This document shows, one piece after another, positions 63,778 to 64,000 of a stretch of 64,000 nucleotides of DNA. Position 1 is the stretch's first letter. Each line of letters begins with the position of its first letter. The notes under the pieces were generated by a model. That model ran no database searches. It was not told the DNA's origin and was given only the letters and a program-made list of their open reading frames with translations. The DNA comes from Bacteroidia bacterium (GTDB lineage Bacteria > Bacteroidota > Bacteroidia > Cytophagales > Cyclobacteriaceae): contig JAUIAO010000001.1 in assembly GCA_030425425.1 (NCBI GenBank), positions 62,001-126,000 of the forward strand, given 5' to 3'. A program made the translations under genes and the position numbers.

Positions 63778-64000
63778 TTATAAGGTATGCGGGTAGAATT
63801 TACCCTGCCAAATATCCTTTTGGATCAGTAATTGCTCAATTTTGGAAACAATTTCAAAGTTTTTCAATCCGCCCCAATTAGGTGCCAATAATAAATCTGA
63901 AGGCGCTTGATTGATAAAGCGCTCAATGATGATGTCATCTCTTAGATACCCAATGAAATCGGTGATTAAATCGAGATAGGAATCTAGGTCAAACAAATTG
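63778..64000 (-). CDS. YhcC/TIGR01212-type radical SAM protein, C-terminal fragment
   Basis: The frame is open to the window edge; the track's M at 63996 is an internal TTG Leu, not a start. The visible 74 residues (YLDLITDFIGYLRDDIIIER, then QAPSDLLLAPNWGGLKNFEI and a closing DIWQGKFY) match the C-terminal end of TIGR01212-family radical SAM proteins. There the LxAPxWG and late WQG motifs are conserved. The radical SAM Cys cluster would lie outside the window. Function of the family is unsettled (related to tRNA or oxidative metabolism proteins). It lies 32 bases upstream of the TatD-like gene, probably in one operon. Confidence 0.75.
   Translation of the reverse strand, partial: NLFDLDSYLDLITDFIGYLRDDIIIERFINQAPSDLLLAPNWGGLKNFEIVSKIEQLLIQKDIWQGKFYPHTL

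Overview
This 64 kb window looks like a chromosomal segment of a marine or gliding Bacteroidota bacterium, most likely Cytophagales-like. Pointers are the many lipoproteins with Bacteroidota-type signal peptides, a FecI/FecR/TonB-receptor/DUF4249 uptake locus, a Porin_10-type porin, DUF6089-type barrels, several TAnnTTTG promoter boxes and weak Shine-Dalgarno signals. Base composition is about 40% G+C by eye. I see no rRNA, insertion sequence, CRISPR array or phage structural gene. There is one tRNA, tRNA-Asp(GTC).

Layout. 1-6.5 kb: housekeeping genes (NIF3 fragment, lpxK, a porin, miaE-like, an ABC-F ATPase, hemG). 6.6-13.2 kb: an ECF sigma/anti-sigma pair driving a TonB-dependent transducer, a DUF4249 lipoprotein and another lipoprotein, facing a secreted TonB_C protein. 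13.5-20 kb: a broken small membrane gene, then the AddAB-type recombination helicase/nuclease pair. 20.0-25.1 kb is the accessory region. It holds degenerate extragenic repeats, a G+C-richer orphan gene, an 18-bp perfect hairpin running into a helically phased ~20.6-bp repeat array, and three same-strand genes. These three (an Mrr-like nuclease, a two-TM protein and a DUF2971 protein) are each bounded by short inverted repeats and separated by long attC-like hairpins, as in a gene-cassette array without an integrase.

25.1-34.4 kb: ddl, a YefM/YoeB toxin-antitoxin pair, a 2OG-Fe(II) oxygenase, msrA, an M61 peptidase, a patatin, a Uup-type ABC-F protein and a lipoprotein. 34.4-42.1 kb: an AraC regulator divergent from a six-gene L-rhamnose operon (isomerase, kinase, tandem aldolase, LutABC). 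Together these predict rhamnose -> rhamnulose -> rhamnulose-1-P -> DHAP + lactaldehyde, with lactate oxidised by LutABC. The lactaldehyde dehydrogenase that would join the two halves is not in the window. 42.1-51.7 kb: a giant AsmA-like protein, an XRE regulator, a TPR protein, small membrane or lipoproteins and a penicillin-acylase family enzyme. 51.8-64 kb: a PglC/PglE-like pair, a barrel protein, tRNA-Asp, accA, a patatin/acyltransferase pair, two histidine kinases, a lone receiver, a glutathione peroxidase, a lipoprotein, tcdA, a TatD-like hydrolase and the end of a YhcC-type radical SAM gene.

Most interesting: (1) the integrase-less cassette-like array at 21.7-25.1 kb; (2) the phased repeat array at 21.3-21.5 kb; (3) a nearly identical ~20-bp palindromic operator upstream of the XRE regulator and, 15.5 kb away, upstream of a lipoprotein gene, which suggests a small regulon; (4) an ABC-F protein in which one whole composite ATP site is degenerate; (5) a tandem class II aldolase whose second domain has lost its metal ligands.
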